Positions 48,561-60,093 of a stretch of DNA of 64,000 bases are shown here, in pieces (position 1 is the stretch's first letter; every line of letters begins with the position of its first letter). The DNA is from Pseudisothecium myosuroides (taxonomy: Eukaryota > Streptophyta > Bryopsida > Hypnales > Lembophyllaceae): the NCBI GenBank assembly GCA_951799445.1, contig OX637287.1:45723724-45787723 (forward strand). The letters are read 5' to 3'. Both the position numbers and the translations under genes were made by a program. The notes under the pieces were generated by a model. That model did no database searches. It was not told the origin of the DNA and saw only the letters and a program-made list of their open reading frames with translations.

Positions 48561-49793
48561 GTGCACTACACTAAAATTGGTAAATAGTGTTGGCTACACT
48601 AATTGTCAACAACAACACTAATTGTGATTTGCAAGGTTAGTGTTAGAACATTATTTACCCATTCTAACACTATTTTAGCTCTATAGTAAAATTTGGTCAT
48701 TTCAACATTTTTACAGTATACAAAATAGTGATTTTTAGAGTCACTAGACTCTAAAATCACTACAAGGAACAACAATTTCACTATTTTGTGTATTGTAAAA
48801 AATAGGGAACAACACTAACCCCTAAAGGACCGGCATGCGTTTTTTGGCCGTATAGAAATTTTGGGCAGGTCCGTGTGACTAGAGATTTCCATATTTTAAG
48901 CTGAAATTTTAATAGAAGGTGGGTGCGAGGAATATCTTTCATACGTACTAAATTTCAGGACATTTGGAAATAGGAGTCAAAAGTTATGGCCAAATATGTT
49001 ACTTTTATTCGTAACCAAGCAGTCCAGGCAGCAAGAAAAATTTGGCAAAAATTTGATTTTTTTTTAAAATATTTTTTTTCTTATAGATTATATTTTTGTC
49101 TATCTGGAAAGCTTTGATTCATTTCATTTGGATTTGTTATGAGAAAGTTATAGACATTCTTGTTTTTCGGGTAGTTACAGCATCTTCTTGAAAAAATTAA
49201 CTTGTAGGATTCATTTCTGAATGCTATTTTTGCAATTAAAAAAAATAAAAAATCTCATGGTTTAGTTTACTTGCTAGAACAATCTCACCATTGGGATTAG
49301 TGTATTTTAATTCCATCTAAAATATATTAATGTTTTAGATTTTCCTTCTATCTCGTACCTACTTCTACTTAATAAATTTTTTAGGAATGATAATTAAGTT
49401 TTTTTGAATATTTTTTTTTTCCCTAGACTCTCAACTCAATTCTCCACTATAAAGATTTAAAGCACAAAACTCTGTAGTGCAAAAATTTTAAGTGCAAAAT
49501 GTTTAAAGTCAAAAAATCTAGTCCCGCAATGTGCTGAAATACTTGTTTTTTCCTTTTTAAACGCAGATATCTTGCAATCTGAGCAGTCGAAAATTCTGAA
49601 ATTTTTTCCACACATTCTCATACTAGTTAGGTGTAAGATCTTACGGTTAGATGTGCAAAAAAAACATTTTCATTTTCTTTTACTCCTTGTTATAGAAATG
49701 GCAGTTTTGATGGTTTTTTGGCTGAAAAAAGGCCTTGAGCCTTGAGGGGCTAATTATCACCCAACACTATTTACCAATTTTAGTGTAGTGCAC
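48561..49793. mobile_element. CACTA-like MITE split by a TTAA element
   Basis: A 33-bp perfect inverted repeat (48561-48593 and 49761-49793) contains CACTACACTAAAATTGG, resembling CACTA termini. Without the insert 48815-49753 the element is about 295 bp. The interior holds smaller palindromes (for example TTTTAGAGTC and its complement near 48730-48755). The adjacent triplets (GTG and CAC) are not a direct duplication, so the CACTA assignment rests on the terminus only. Confidence 0.7.
48815..49753 (+). mobile_element. TTAA-family element, type A, flanked by CTAA
   Basis: Left end CTAACCCCTAAAGGACCGG, right end GAGCCTTGAGGGGCTAA. Both flanks read CTAA, a direct 4-bp duplication, whereas other copies have TTAA. 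This places the element ends at the C/G run and the four bases outside. Nearly the same sequence as 34742-35682. It interrupts a CACTA-like MITE, so it arrived after it. Confidence 0.9.
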
Positions 49794-50264
49794 TACTGCC
49801 GATTGTCGTTTTAATTTGGGTATATCTTATTGAGGATGTCCTCTAGGATCTAACCCAGATTTCTTCCTGTTGAGTATTCAATTCCACCCAGGTAAAGTAG
49901 GGAAAAAGTTACAAAATTAATCTAGGCACATTCACCATCATACAATTAATCACAAGAAAGGAGTATTTAACACCATGTAAAGAATGTTATGGGAATTGAC
50001 GTAAAAAGATTTGCTCCAGCTACTTTAGATATTACAGTTACAATCGACACTGCAAGGGCACATTCAGTTTGTTTCCTCAAGAGTATGATACTTGCCTGTA
50101 AGCTTATTGTCTCAGAATATGCAAAGTAGTAAACTTATTATCTCATTAATTAAATGATTTGGTTTCAGAGGTCAGAAAGTACGTACGTTACAATGCTCTT
50201 GGGTAGCCAGACAATCGGCCGGGCAATCGACATTTCATTTATCTCCAGCTTAAAAGACTGAACT

Positions 50265-50405
50265 TCAATTTCGTTATATTGGCGATGTTCCACAAACCAA
50301 ACATTGTGACAAAGGTCTAATTTCAGGTCACAAACTGGGACAGGTATGGAATTTGGGTTCAGGCCGCACCAAAGTAATGGAATATCGCCAATTTAACGAA
50401 ATTGA
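50265..50405. mobile_element. Short MITE, TTCGTTA-ATTGGCGAT family, copy 1
   Basis: Arms of 28 bp (50265-50292 and 50378-50405) match inverted with two mismatches and include TCAATTTCGTTA and GGCGAT. The element is 141 bp. Relatives lie at 52818-52980 and 61478-61687. Confidence 0.8.
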
Positions 50406-52817
50406 CGCTACTAGTGCAATCTACGTTTTTCTTAGCAAAGGAAGTAACCAATGTTTTCTATTTTAGCCGTGTCTACAGCAAAGGTTACATGAATCTTCGA
50501 AAAGGTATTCAGAAAGCCCTGAATCCCTTATAACTTATTAACAGTCTAACAGAATCGTTTCAACCAACCTATACATATTGATATTGTCTGAGAACCTCCT
50601 CTTTGCCATATAATCCACCTGCTTCTGATAACTGAAGATGTTCTAGTACTTAGTATAACAATGTCATTTGGTGGTTATGCAGAGCCGTATTTTCGTGATA
50701 TACAACATCTGAAAAGCGTTGAAAATTCGAATCGAGAAACAAACTCCCCAGAAGTCCAGCACCTCACAATTCAAAAGTAAGACAGTTCCTGCTTGTTTTG
50801 CACCACCCTTACATGAATTCTGCAAATTGGTCCCCATTCGTGGAGAGGTGACGTTCTTCGCACTCTAACAAAAAAATTAATTAAAAAAAAATGAAAAAAT
50901 CCAAAATACTATTCGGTCAGAATCATCTGAGCACAGTGAAGGCAATAATTTCAATTACGTGCAATGGCAAATTCCGGTTGCCATAAATGAGATGCACAAG
51001 TAATATTTCTTTGATAAACCAGGACCTGTAGGATGTGAGCAAAACTGTGCCATTTTTACTAAAAAAATTGCCAATTTAATGGAGATTCCCTCCGATCATG
51101 AATTTTTCAGCTTATAGCGTGGTCATTTGAACTCCGAAAATGCTGCAAGTTTGCTCTGGAGTTTTCTACTCAGCTTATAGAATTAATTGAAGCTAGGCAA
51201 GATTGCTGTATTCAACCATATGTGAGGTCCATACTGAAGAACAATCAAGCTGAAAGGACTTTTGAACCACGGTAAGCAAGCCTGGAACCGAATCAAAAAT
51301 TGTAAGAAGACAGAAACATTAGGGCCCGTGGACTACTAGTGCTTTACTGGAGACAACAAGTGCGTGTCCTGTGGAAAGAATCGAATAACTGTGTACATTT
51401 CAGGGAGTGGCAAGGAACGGTGTCGCCTGCGCAGCACTCATCCCGAAATCCCTCCATTTTCGGTCAAAAAAACATTAAAATTAAAATTACTCGAAGCCAG
51501 TCTTGTCAACTTGGCCGGGTATCTGATTCCAATAATCCAATTAGGCAGGCAATCAAAAAGCGATTGCTAACTGGTAAGTTCGTGATATCCATTTCCAGAT
51601 ACCGGTTCTACACCTTGTCGGGGTAGGAAACAAACTGAGTTTCCGATTGGAGTGTAACCTTGACTTGAAATTTATAAGTGTGGATTCTATAATTGTAAAG
51701 ATCTGTGGTGCAGAGACATTGCAATTCGGGACAATAATTGCTTCAATCTTAACGTTACGTACCGGCCAATTCCAGACTTTGTCACTTCCTATCAGGATTG
51801 AAGATCATGTTGTGTTGCAATTGGGGAAGGCAGAGACAGAGACACTACTACTGTAGCTAGAACATTTGATTGACTGTCGATCTTCCGAATGTCGGTCTAG
51901 CAATTCAACCTTCCCCAAGCAAGTGGATTTTGGTCCTTGGCCGGTCACAGGATTTATGTCTGGTGATTTTAAAGGAGCTGTGAGTGCGAAGGCAGGTGCA
52001 AACAACGGATCCTGTACAGTTGAGCGTGCTTCCTGCAAATTAAAGGTCTTTTTGTACTAACAGTCGTTGAAATGGCAAAATTTTCAAGAGATTGGCACTG
52101 TTTCAGATGTCTGCCTGAGTGTACTCGATCCCCACCCTTGCATCTACACCATTCCTAGTTGAAAAAGTACTCCCAAGCTGGCCTCAGCATGGAGTCCAGT
52201 CCTCAAGTTCTGAACATTCTGAACGTGCGTTCCCTTCGATCTCCGGAATATTCGAACTTACAGCTGCAAGGTGTTACTACAATAGGCCACGTAGTACTGA
52301 AGGCCGAGTCCGCCGGTGAGTTTTCTAGCGACTTTCACGATCTCAAACATGTACAATATAAATTAATTTCGATCCGAAGCAAGTATACAAGTGACCACGT
52401 CACTTTTATTACTTTCACTATGCCATGCTACTGCAAGCTGCATGCCAATAGATTCAGCATGCCAGTTGAACATCCTAAACCAATAGTGCAATGCAACTGC
52501 TTCACTTTCAACGAGATTTAGCTCCTTTTGGTCCGACATTGGAGCAGAAATTTCGTATGACTGTACATTGTTCATTGTTTTGAATTGAATGCCGATTCTC
52601 CATGGTGTTCTATCTGTCACTGCAATATGAACATCGATGCATCAAATTGATCAAATAAATGTTCACATTGTGGGTTCCGTTGGTACTGCTTATTCTTCTT
52701 GTCGAGCAAGACTGTCGAGGGTCGTCTCAGTCAGTCTTGATCGAATCGTGGATGGCAGGCCTTGTTTGATTCTGGATCAATTATTTTGCTATAGAATCGG
52801 AAATCCTTTACGTTACT

Positions 52818-52980
52818 GCAATTTCGTTAAAGTGGGTGCGATTCCAACGCCATAAATTGTGACTTATTTGTACATGAAGGTCCAATTGCAAAATCTAGCA
52901 CTGTTATGGATTTATATTTCAGAACCGGTGTTCTGAAAAGTGCCAAAGTATTGGAATACCGCCGATTTTACGAAGTTGAC
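52818..52980. mobile_element. Short MITE, TTCGTTA-ATTGGCGAT family, copy 2
   Basis: Left GCAATTTCGTTAAAG and right TTTTACGAAGTTGAC arms are inverted with several mismatches. The interior block GGTGTTCTGAAAAGTGCCAA recurs with a small gap in the copy at 61478. Confidence 0.65.
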
Positions 52981-53038
52981 GTTCTGAGAAAAAAAAATAG
53001 CCAGCTTGACTGCAGTGGAGTGAGAAAATGAAGTAATG

Positions 53039-53508
53039 AACAAACCTTTTCACAGCTGGAAATTACAATCAGTACAGTGCTAGAGCTGGGATCGCGCTAT
53101 CAGATTCCTGAGATAGAAGAACCAGCTTGCCTACAATGGAGTGCGAGTGAATTCGAACAATCCTTTTCACATCTGGAAATTAAATCAATTTAAAATCAGC
53201 ACAGTGCCAGCGCCGGGATTGATCAGATCCGCGAAAAGAATTAGCTTCACTACGTAAGTGGAGATGCTTGGAGCTGTAGTGAGAATTTGAACAAACCTTA
53301 ACTTTTGACTTTTCACAGCTGGAAATTAATTTGCAAATCGATCAGTACAGTGCTAGATCTGGGATTGATCAGATCCCCGAATAGAACCAGCTTGACTACA
53401 GTGTAGTGAGAATTTGAACAAACCTTTTTAACAGCTGGAAACTTACAAACAGTTCTACAATGCCAGAGCTGGCGGGGATCGATCAGATCCCATTCCTTCT
53501 GATCGAAT
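53039..53508 (+). repeat. Degenerate tandem array, four units of about 117-134 bp
   Basis: Units start AACAAACCTT or AACAATCCTT at 53039, 53156, 53290 and 53417. Each contains ACAGCTGGAAA-like, CAGTACAGTGCTAGAGCTGG-like and GATCAGATCC-like segments, then a stretch with GCTTGACTACAGTG. The last unit is truncated. A partial unit tail precedes the array (52999-53030). Confidence 0.85.
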
Positions 53509-54396
53509 CATCGATCACAAGCGGACCAAGGAATGCCGTACGTATACAAGATATTTTTTTTTCCCTTCTGGAGTTGAAAGGAAGGTACGGTTTGCATTTC
53601 AGAAACAAAGACACTTTCAATTAAACAATGAACCAGGACACAAGACTTTCTGCAAAGCTGTGCATGATCAGCGCGCATTAAAGCTGTCAACGTACAGCTA
53701 GTGTGATGAGCAGTGCAAAAAAGGGCCGGAATTCATCATCTTATTAGAACTTTTAATTAGAAGTCAACAAAAAATTGAGTATTTTCGATTCTGGAATCCC
53801 GGGGTCGATAGCTAGAATATGCCGTCCGTACAAAATTGCTGACACTTTCATTTATATTTTATTCAAGCCTTAACTTATCAGTTTCACCGAGGATTTTTCT
53901 TGTCGTAGAGGATGCCAACAACAGTAGGTTTTTCGTTTCCTCACTGAGTACCTCAACTGGTTCTTGGACGTGTCCCTGGTTCCAGCATAACATTAAAATT
54001 TTCAACAATGGTGGTGGGGTGTCTTATCTATTCATGCAAGAAAGGAGAAGATAATTTAGGCAAAGTGTAGATTGTCACTATATTCTTCTTGTCTTGCCAG
54101 CATATATGATTCCTTTTTGCTATTTCTGGTTGCGACCTTGTCAATGCAGGATTCTTGTAGAAACTGGACCTTTTGGATGCATTTTCACCAACTCCCAGCG
54201 GTATAAGGTAGTCTGCTCTTATAGCGAACTTTTAAGAGCTGATTGCATTTGGGAGGAAGCTAAACTCCTTGAAAAAAAATTTAGTAAATTTTAGTAGGAA
54301 GAAAAATGGAATTGGCATCTAGTCCAAGTTGTTTCATATTTTTTGGACCTTTATGGAATTAGTTACAAATTTTTGAAGATGAAATGCAGTGGTCAC
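53509..54396. other. Gene-free stretch
   Basis: Short unrecognised frames only; no repeats noticed. Confidence 0.45.
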
Positions 54397-55354
54397 TAAA
54401 AGCAAGCCCTCAAAAGACGTTTGGAGATTTGGGCAAGTTCCTATGATCTCAATTTTTGATGTAATTTCTTGAAACTTTTTTTGAAGATAGAAAAACACAT
54501 TGTCTCATGGGCTATATAATTTTTATTTCAATTGGTGCTTAGCAACAAAAGTTATGCCACTCTAAGCTCAAAATAAAGATTTCTAGGCAGTACCAAAAAA
54601 ATAAAAAAAATAAAAAATAAAAAATTTAAATTTTTGTTTCTTATAGAAAATACTTCTGTCTACATAGATAGATCTAGATTTGATTCATTCTATTTGGATA
54701 GGTGATGAGAAAGTTATGGAGATTCTTATATTTCGGGCAATCAAAGCATCTTCTTGAAAAATAACTTGTAGGGATGTGGGATTCATTTTAAAACTCAATT
54801 TTCACAATTTAAAAAAAAAATAGTTCCACGGGATAAAGTTTGCTTTTTGGAACAACTAAACAATCTCACCATTGGAAGTACTAGTGTGTCTCAATTCCAT
54901 CTTAGATTCCATAATGGTTTAGATTTTCATTCTGACAAATTCATCCCTACATCAACTACTTAACGAGTTTTAAAGAATGAAAATCAAGTTTTATTTTAGA
55001 ATTTTTTTCACTCTCAACACAATTCTTTATCATAAAAAATTAGAAAATCAAAATTTGTAGTGTAAAAATTTTAAGCTCAGAAGATTCAAAGCCTTATAAT
55101 CTAATCACGCATGGACGCATGGTGCATAAAAAACTTGTTTTCTTCACTTTTAATGCAAATATCTTGCAATCTAAAAGTCAAAGTTTTTGAAATTTATTCA
55201 ATACATTTTCATACTAGTGTAGTTGCAAGCCCCTATGTTTAGGTATAGAATTTTTAATTTTTAAATTTTTAATTTTTTTAATTTTTTTTTGCAATAGGAA
55301 TGGCAGTTTTGAGTCGATTTGATGTTAAGAAGGTCTTAAAACTTTAGGAATTAA
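54397..55354 (+). mobile_element. Degenerate TTAA-family element, type A
   Basis: The interior follows type A order (TTTCAATTGGTGC-like, TTTGATTCATTCTATTTGG, CATCTTCTTGAAAA and AGGAATGGCAGTTTTGAG blocks). The right end reads AACTTTAGGAATTAA; the left end (AAGCCCTCAAAAGACG) has lost TTAA. Likely one of the older copies. Confidence 0.65.
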
Positions 55355-56238
55355 AGATGAGTCTACGCAGACTATGCATATTTCTACGTAGCGGGATGGA
55401 GAGGTTTTTTAAAGTGAAAATGACCATTTTTTATACATTAGACAACATTGAAAACTAAATGTTTTTTGGAATACTAACTATATAAATGTGTCTTAGATTA
55501 TAAAAGCAATTTGTGGAATATTTTTATTCCATTTGACCATGTGGATTGTAAGGTTGAAACATTTGAAGTTTGAAAAAAGTTCATTTTCATCCTTGGATTC
55601 TTTGCCAAGCAAAGTCAGTACACTTCAAGCCTTCTTGGACTAAGAAGTTTACTCTATTCAAGATTGAGCATCTATAAGTCTATATTGTTGAATAATATAT
55701 CTTGTTAATTGTGCACATGCAAAATTTCAGAAGCAATTGAGGGCTCTAACTTACTCTAAACCACCTTACAATATGAAGAAGTCAAGTCAGTAACTCTTAA
55801 CCAAAAATACATTGGCCATTTTTTGATGTATTTTTGTGGATTGAGGATTATAAAAAGTAAATCAAAATAAAAGAATTATAGAGACAAACGTATAGAATAT
55901 GTGGAAAAAATTCAAAATCTTTGAATCTTACATTTTGCAAGATTATAGCATTTGAAGTTAGAAGGAAATGTTTTTTTTTTCAAACTTGCCCGTTACTGAG
56001 GGCTTAAGGTTAACAAATTATGACTCCTCTTAGAGTGAGATTTTTTTGTTAAATATAGTTTTTTTTTTGATGATTGTATACTTTAAGATGTTATTTATAT
56101 GGATGTCAAGTTTCAAAAGTAGATGAGGGATTTAGGACAAGTTCGGCCAACACTGTCCAACTTGTTGGATAGCATAATTTTTCACTCAAGAATTTGATCG
56201 GCCTCCCCCCTATGCATGCAAGGGCGATTGATCTATGC
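55355..56238. other. Gene-free AT-rich stretch
   Basis: No feature recognised. Confidence 0.5.
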
Positions 56239-56506
56239 ATTAGAGAAAATTTTAGGCCATGTTTGGGCTGCTAGGATGCATGAAAATGTACATTTAGGAA
56301 AAATATCAGCCCAAAAAGGCCGTCAGGGAATCTGTAAGGTGAGCAGTTAGCCGGTGTGCCCCATCGGAATTCCAATTAAAAAATGATTTTTTATTATTTT
56401 TTATAAAAAAATTCAAAAATATATATATAAATATTATTTTTTTCGCTGTATTTGCACATTCGCTGAAACCCTAACAGCCCTCCACAGAATCCAGATTTCC
56501 TATAAT
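56239..56506. mobile_element. ATTAGAGAAAATTT-family MITE, weak copy
   Basis: The left end ATTAGAGAAAATTTTAG is identical to the inverted right end of the element at 59499. A possible right end (CAGATTTCCTATAAT) is poorly matched. The centre is a run of A and T like that of the other copies. Confidence 0.4.
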
Positions 56507-57242
56507 GGCAACTTGTATCAAAATTTCAGAACCATCATTCAAAATTGGTTTTCTATGAGTCTACTCCAAAGTTCAACTGTCCGCTATTCAACAAATAGTT
56601 ATCCTTTAGGAGTTAATATAAGCATGAATATGTAGTAAAACATGCACCTAATAAAATATTAGTCTTTTCATATTAATTATATAAATAATGAGATTTAGGA
56701 TTCCACTAAGTAAGTAAGTATGAACCTTGTCCTATCATTTTCCCTATATGCTTCCTTCATGACAAATCAACATAATGGTAGAAATCATTAGGTGGGTCAT
56801 TTGTATGTTCTCACTTAATAAGATCAAATTAAAATAATTTCTTAGAATCAAGAATCTTAAATTATAGGAGATTTTTAAGAAATTGCTAAAAAAGCTCATA
56901 GAAACAAATACTATTGACTTCTTATTTGAATTTAAATAATAAAGAAGAGCCCTTGTGAAGCATTAGAAAAAAAAATGGAGCCTCAAAAAGTCCATTTGAC
57001 TCTTGACCTATAGTGCAAATATAGAAAATTTAAATTTAAATTTAAATTTTTTAAAAACACTTTTTAATTTTTTGTTTTTGTTGTATTTGCATTGTTGGCT
57101 AGAGTCAAATGGCCTTCTTGAGGCTCCATTTTTTTTTCTAATGGTTGAAAGATTTTACCTCGCACTCTTGAGAACTCAACATTATTTCAAAGTAAAGGCC
57201 CATTTTCATCTCTCTAATAGGTTGGAAAAATAAAAATACACA

Positions 57243-57531
57243 TTAGGAGAGATTTGAGGGCTGGGAGGGGCCGTTTCAGGCTGTTCCCGCAGCTGGGAAC
57301 AGTCAGAATATAAAAATAATTAAAAAATAATTAAAAAATAAAAAAATAAAAAATAAAAAATAAAAAATAAAAAATATTAAAAAAAAATTATTTTTTTTAA
57401 AAAAATATTAAAAAATTAATTTTCTGACGTGGCACTCTCTCGGCCACGTCAGATTACTGCTCCCAGGCTGTTCCTAGAGTTCCCAGGGCCAGATAACTCG
57501 CGGGCTCTTGGAGACCTCAAATCTCTCCTAA
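57243..57531. mobile_element. ATTAGAGAAAATTT-family MITE with internal palindromes
   Basis: Ends TTAGGAGAGATTTGAG (57243-57258) and CTCAAATCTCTCCTAA (57516-57531) are perfectly inverted. Inside are perfect smaller palindromes, CTGTTCCC/GGGAACAG near 57282-57303 and CTGACGTGGC/GCCACGTCAG near 57424-57452, separated by a pure A/T core. Confidence 0.8.
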
Positions 57532-57673
57532 CAATTGTAAATGACTTTGTCCCTGGAAAAGTGCAATGACGGGATTACATGGAAACATGCTCTTAGCTAG
57601 ACGGACTATTGAATCAAACTAAATTCAAATGAGGTCATTTAAATTGACATGGAAACTAAGATTTATAATGTAC

Positions 57674-57916
57674 AACCAACGATGCTAGTGTGTGAGCATG
57701 ATTGTGAGCTTTGATTATATGTATAAGAAAATATCTTACATCCATTAAAGATGTTTATATCATAAATACCTATAATATAGGTATCCATAACATAGTTACA
57801 CTATAATCATGGAAGCGTGCATGGAAGGTTTTTATAATATAGACACCTATAACGTAGGTATATAGTCTTTTAGGCTCATAGACTCACAATTCTAAGCTCA
57901 CATGATAGCAACCCTC
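57674..57916. mobile_element. Inverted-repeat MITE, GCTATTATGTGAGC family, copy 2
   Basis: Left GCTAGTGTGTGAGC (57684-57697) and right GCTCACATGATAGC (57896-57909). The outer flank CAACCCTCA after the right end matches, inverted, the GAGGGTTG before copy 1, so the true terminus is a few bases longer. The centre again contains CCTATAATATAGGTAT palindromes. Confidence 0.7.
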
Positions 57917-59498
57917 AATGTACAACTGAAGAAGATAGATTCTTTGATAATTCTTATTTGGGTGATTGCATGAAAACACTTGTACTATTTTTTGTCACAC
58001 GTTGCGTGCTGATTAGTTTTTGGCTATAATTTTTGGATTTTGACTCCAAATGATTCAAAATTTATAGACAAGGTACTTATGACTATTATACACCTTGTCT
58101 ATTTTTTTGGAATTAAAAAAAATGTTTTACTATTTAATAATAGCCCCCAATATTATGTCACAAATGCCAATTTGAAGGTTTTTAGTACTATTTAGTACCC
58201 ATAAAAATGGATCTGGAGCTGAAATTTGGTAGAGATGTTCACAAAGTGAGCCCCTTTCTACTTGCATTTTGAAACATGTGAAAAATTATTTTGGTGGATT
58301 TTTTGGTGAATGATCATCTCCTTAGAATTGCCACAAATGGCCAATTTTTTTTTTTAATTTAAATTTTTTCCTATTTTCTTGAGATTTGACACTTTTTTAA
58401 TGAATTTCCTTTGGTGGTTACCTTCATCTTAAAGGTGAATATATTGGCTATATTTTTTAATTTAAAAAAAAAATTGATTTTCTAATTTTAAAGTACTCCA
58501 AAAAAAATCATGAATACTATTGCAAAATGCAACAAATAGTATAGGTGTTTCGTGCAATCACCCATTTCAATATTTCAATTTGATTGATTTTTTCAATTGA
58601 AATATCCACATTAGAATGTGTAAATTGCCAACTTTGGTATCAAGACTGACACAAAATTATTGTAACATCTAAAATTACACTATGAATAAGGGTTTGAATA
58701 TGTTTTTTTGAACATCAAATATGCATAAACTATGAATTTTCAAAGTGTTGAAAATAGATGTTCTCTAATTTGAATTAAGTTTTTGTAAATAGAGATTATT
58801 CATTACAAACTTGAATCTATAGGGTTTATTTTTGAAACATGCCATAATTAGGTATAGTACTCAAAATAGTGCATCTAAAAAAAATATTGATAGGGCTAGA
58901 ACAATTTCAATTAATTAAGGCTGAGATTAAGGCTAGCTTATCGACAACTTTAGAAACAAAAATCTAAGGTATTAGCAAATTAAATCGCAAGATTAAACTC
59001 TTCAATGTTTCTTGAGTGGCTACAACTCTAAAATTTTGTTCAACAAGGTATATCAGTAGTAGTGAAAGGTGTTCCTAGTAGAACTTGAATTTTATGTAGC
59101 TCCAAGAATATGTTAGCTTTAAAAATATTTGCATGTAATTCATTATAGACTCAGAAGGAAAAAACAAGTTTTGAACTCTCAATCAACAAAAAAAGTTGCC
59201 TCAGCATCCAAGAAGCCAATTCCAAAGCTTGCACCCAATTATGAGCAACAACTTGGATTATCTATAGTAGTAAGGTTTTGCATACAACTTGGTTGATTGC
59301 ATGATATTTGGATTCTTTTTTAGGCAAAAAATAGAAGTTGGAATTAGTTGCAAATCCTAGTGATTTAATGGCTTTAACCAAAGGTTGAATGCTAACCGGC
59401 AATATTTAGCTCTTGGCAAGCCAACCCAAAATTTATATTTGACATTCCTTCTCACATGGGCATTATGAAGCTTATCCAAATAACCAATAAATTATGAC
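57917..59498. other. Gene-free AT-rich stretch
   Basis: No gene or mobile element recognised. Confidence 0.5.
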
Positions 59499-59862
59499 AT
59501 TAGAGAAAATTTCAGCCCTCCGGAGGGCTACTCCAAAGTGACAAACCAAGCTATTTCAAAGCTTGGTGTGTCACTCTGGAAAAGTGCCGCAGTGAGTAGT
59601 CAGCCAAGTTGACTGCTCGCTGAAACAGTCAGATTTCGCGATTTATTTTTTAATATTCTTTAAGACTAAAAAAAATTTAATTTTAATTTTAATTTTTTTC
59701 TTAACTTTTAAAACTCGGTTCCTGCGCCACTGCCACTGCCACTGCAATTTCAAGTGGGTGGAAATAGGGGGAAAATGATTTTTTCAGCCCCCTAAAACCA
59801 AATTTCAAGGTACGTTAGAAGGCTGTGGAGCAGCCTTGTGGAGGCCTAAAATTTTCTCTAAT
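59499..59862. mobile_element. ATTAGAGAAAATTT-family MITE
   Basis: Ends ATTAGAGAAAATTTCAG (59499-59515) and CTAAAATTTTCTCTAAT (59846-59862) match inverted at 16 of 17. A hairpin (GTGACAAACCAAGCT paired with AGCTTGGTGTGTCAC) and an A/T core lie inside, as in the copy at 57243. Confidence 0.8.
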
Positions 59863-60093
59863 GAGTCTTCCTAAAGGCAAGAACCAACTTCAAAGTAATT
59901 AAAAAAAAATTAATATAAACTTTTTCAATACAAAACCGACATATTCAAATCGTGATTGAACAACTTAGTTTGATAGATGCTTCTCTTGAAGACAAAAAGA
60001 ATAATATAAAAAAGGTAGACTCATTGTAGTTGAGTATTAGAAATGATTTTCTCAAGATTTCCTAAAAATCTAGATGATGGTAATGGATTTCAC

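Larger units (their letters stand above)
49794..53038. other. Less AT-rich region with no recognised gene
   Basis: Open frames such as 51339-51626, 51805-52038 (minus) and 52159-52521 have no familiar domains. Two copies of a MITE family (50265 and 52818) lie in it. A decayed or non-coding locus is possible. Confidence 0.45.
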
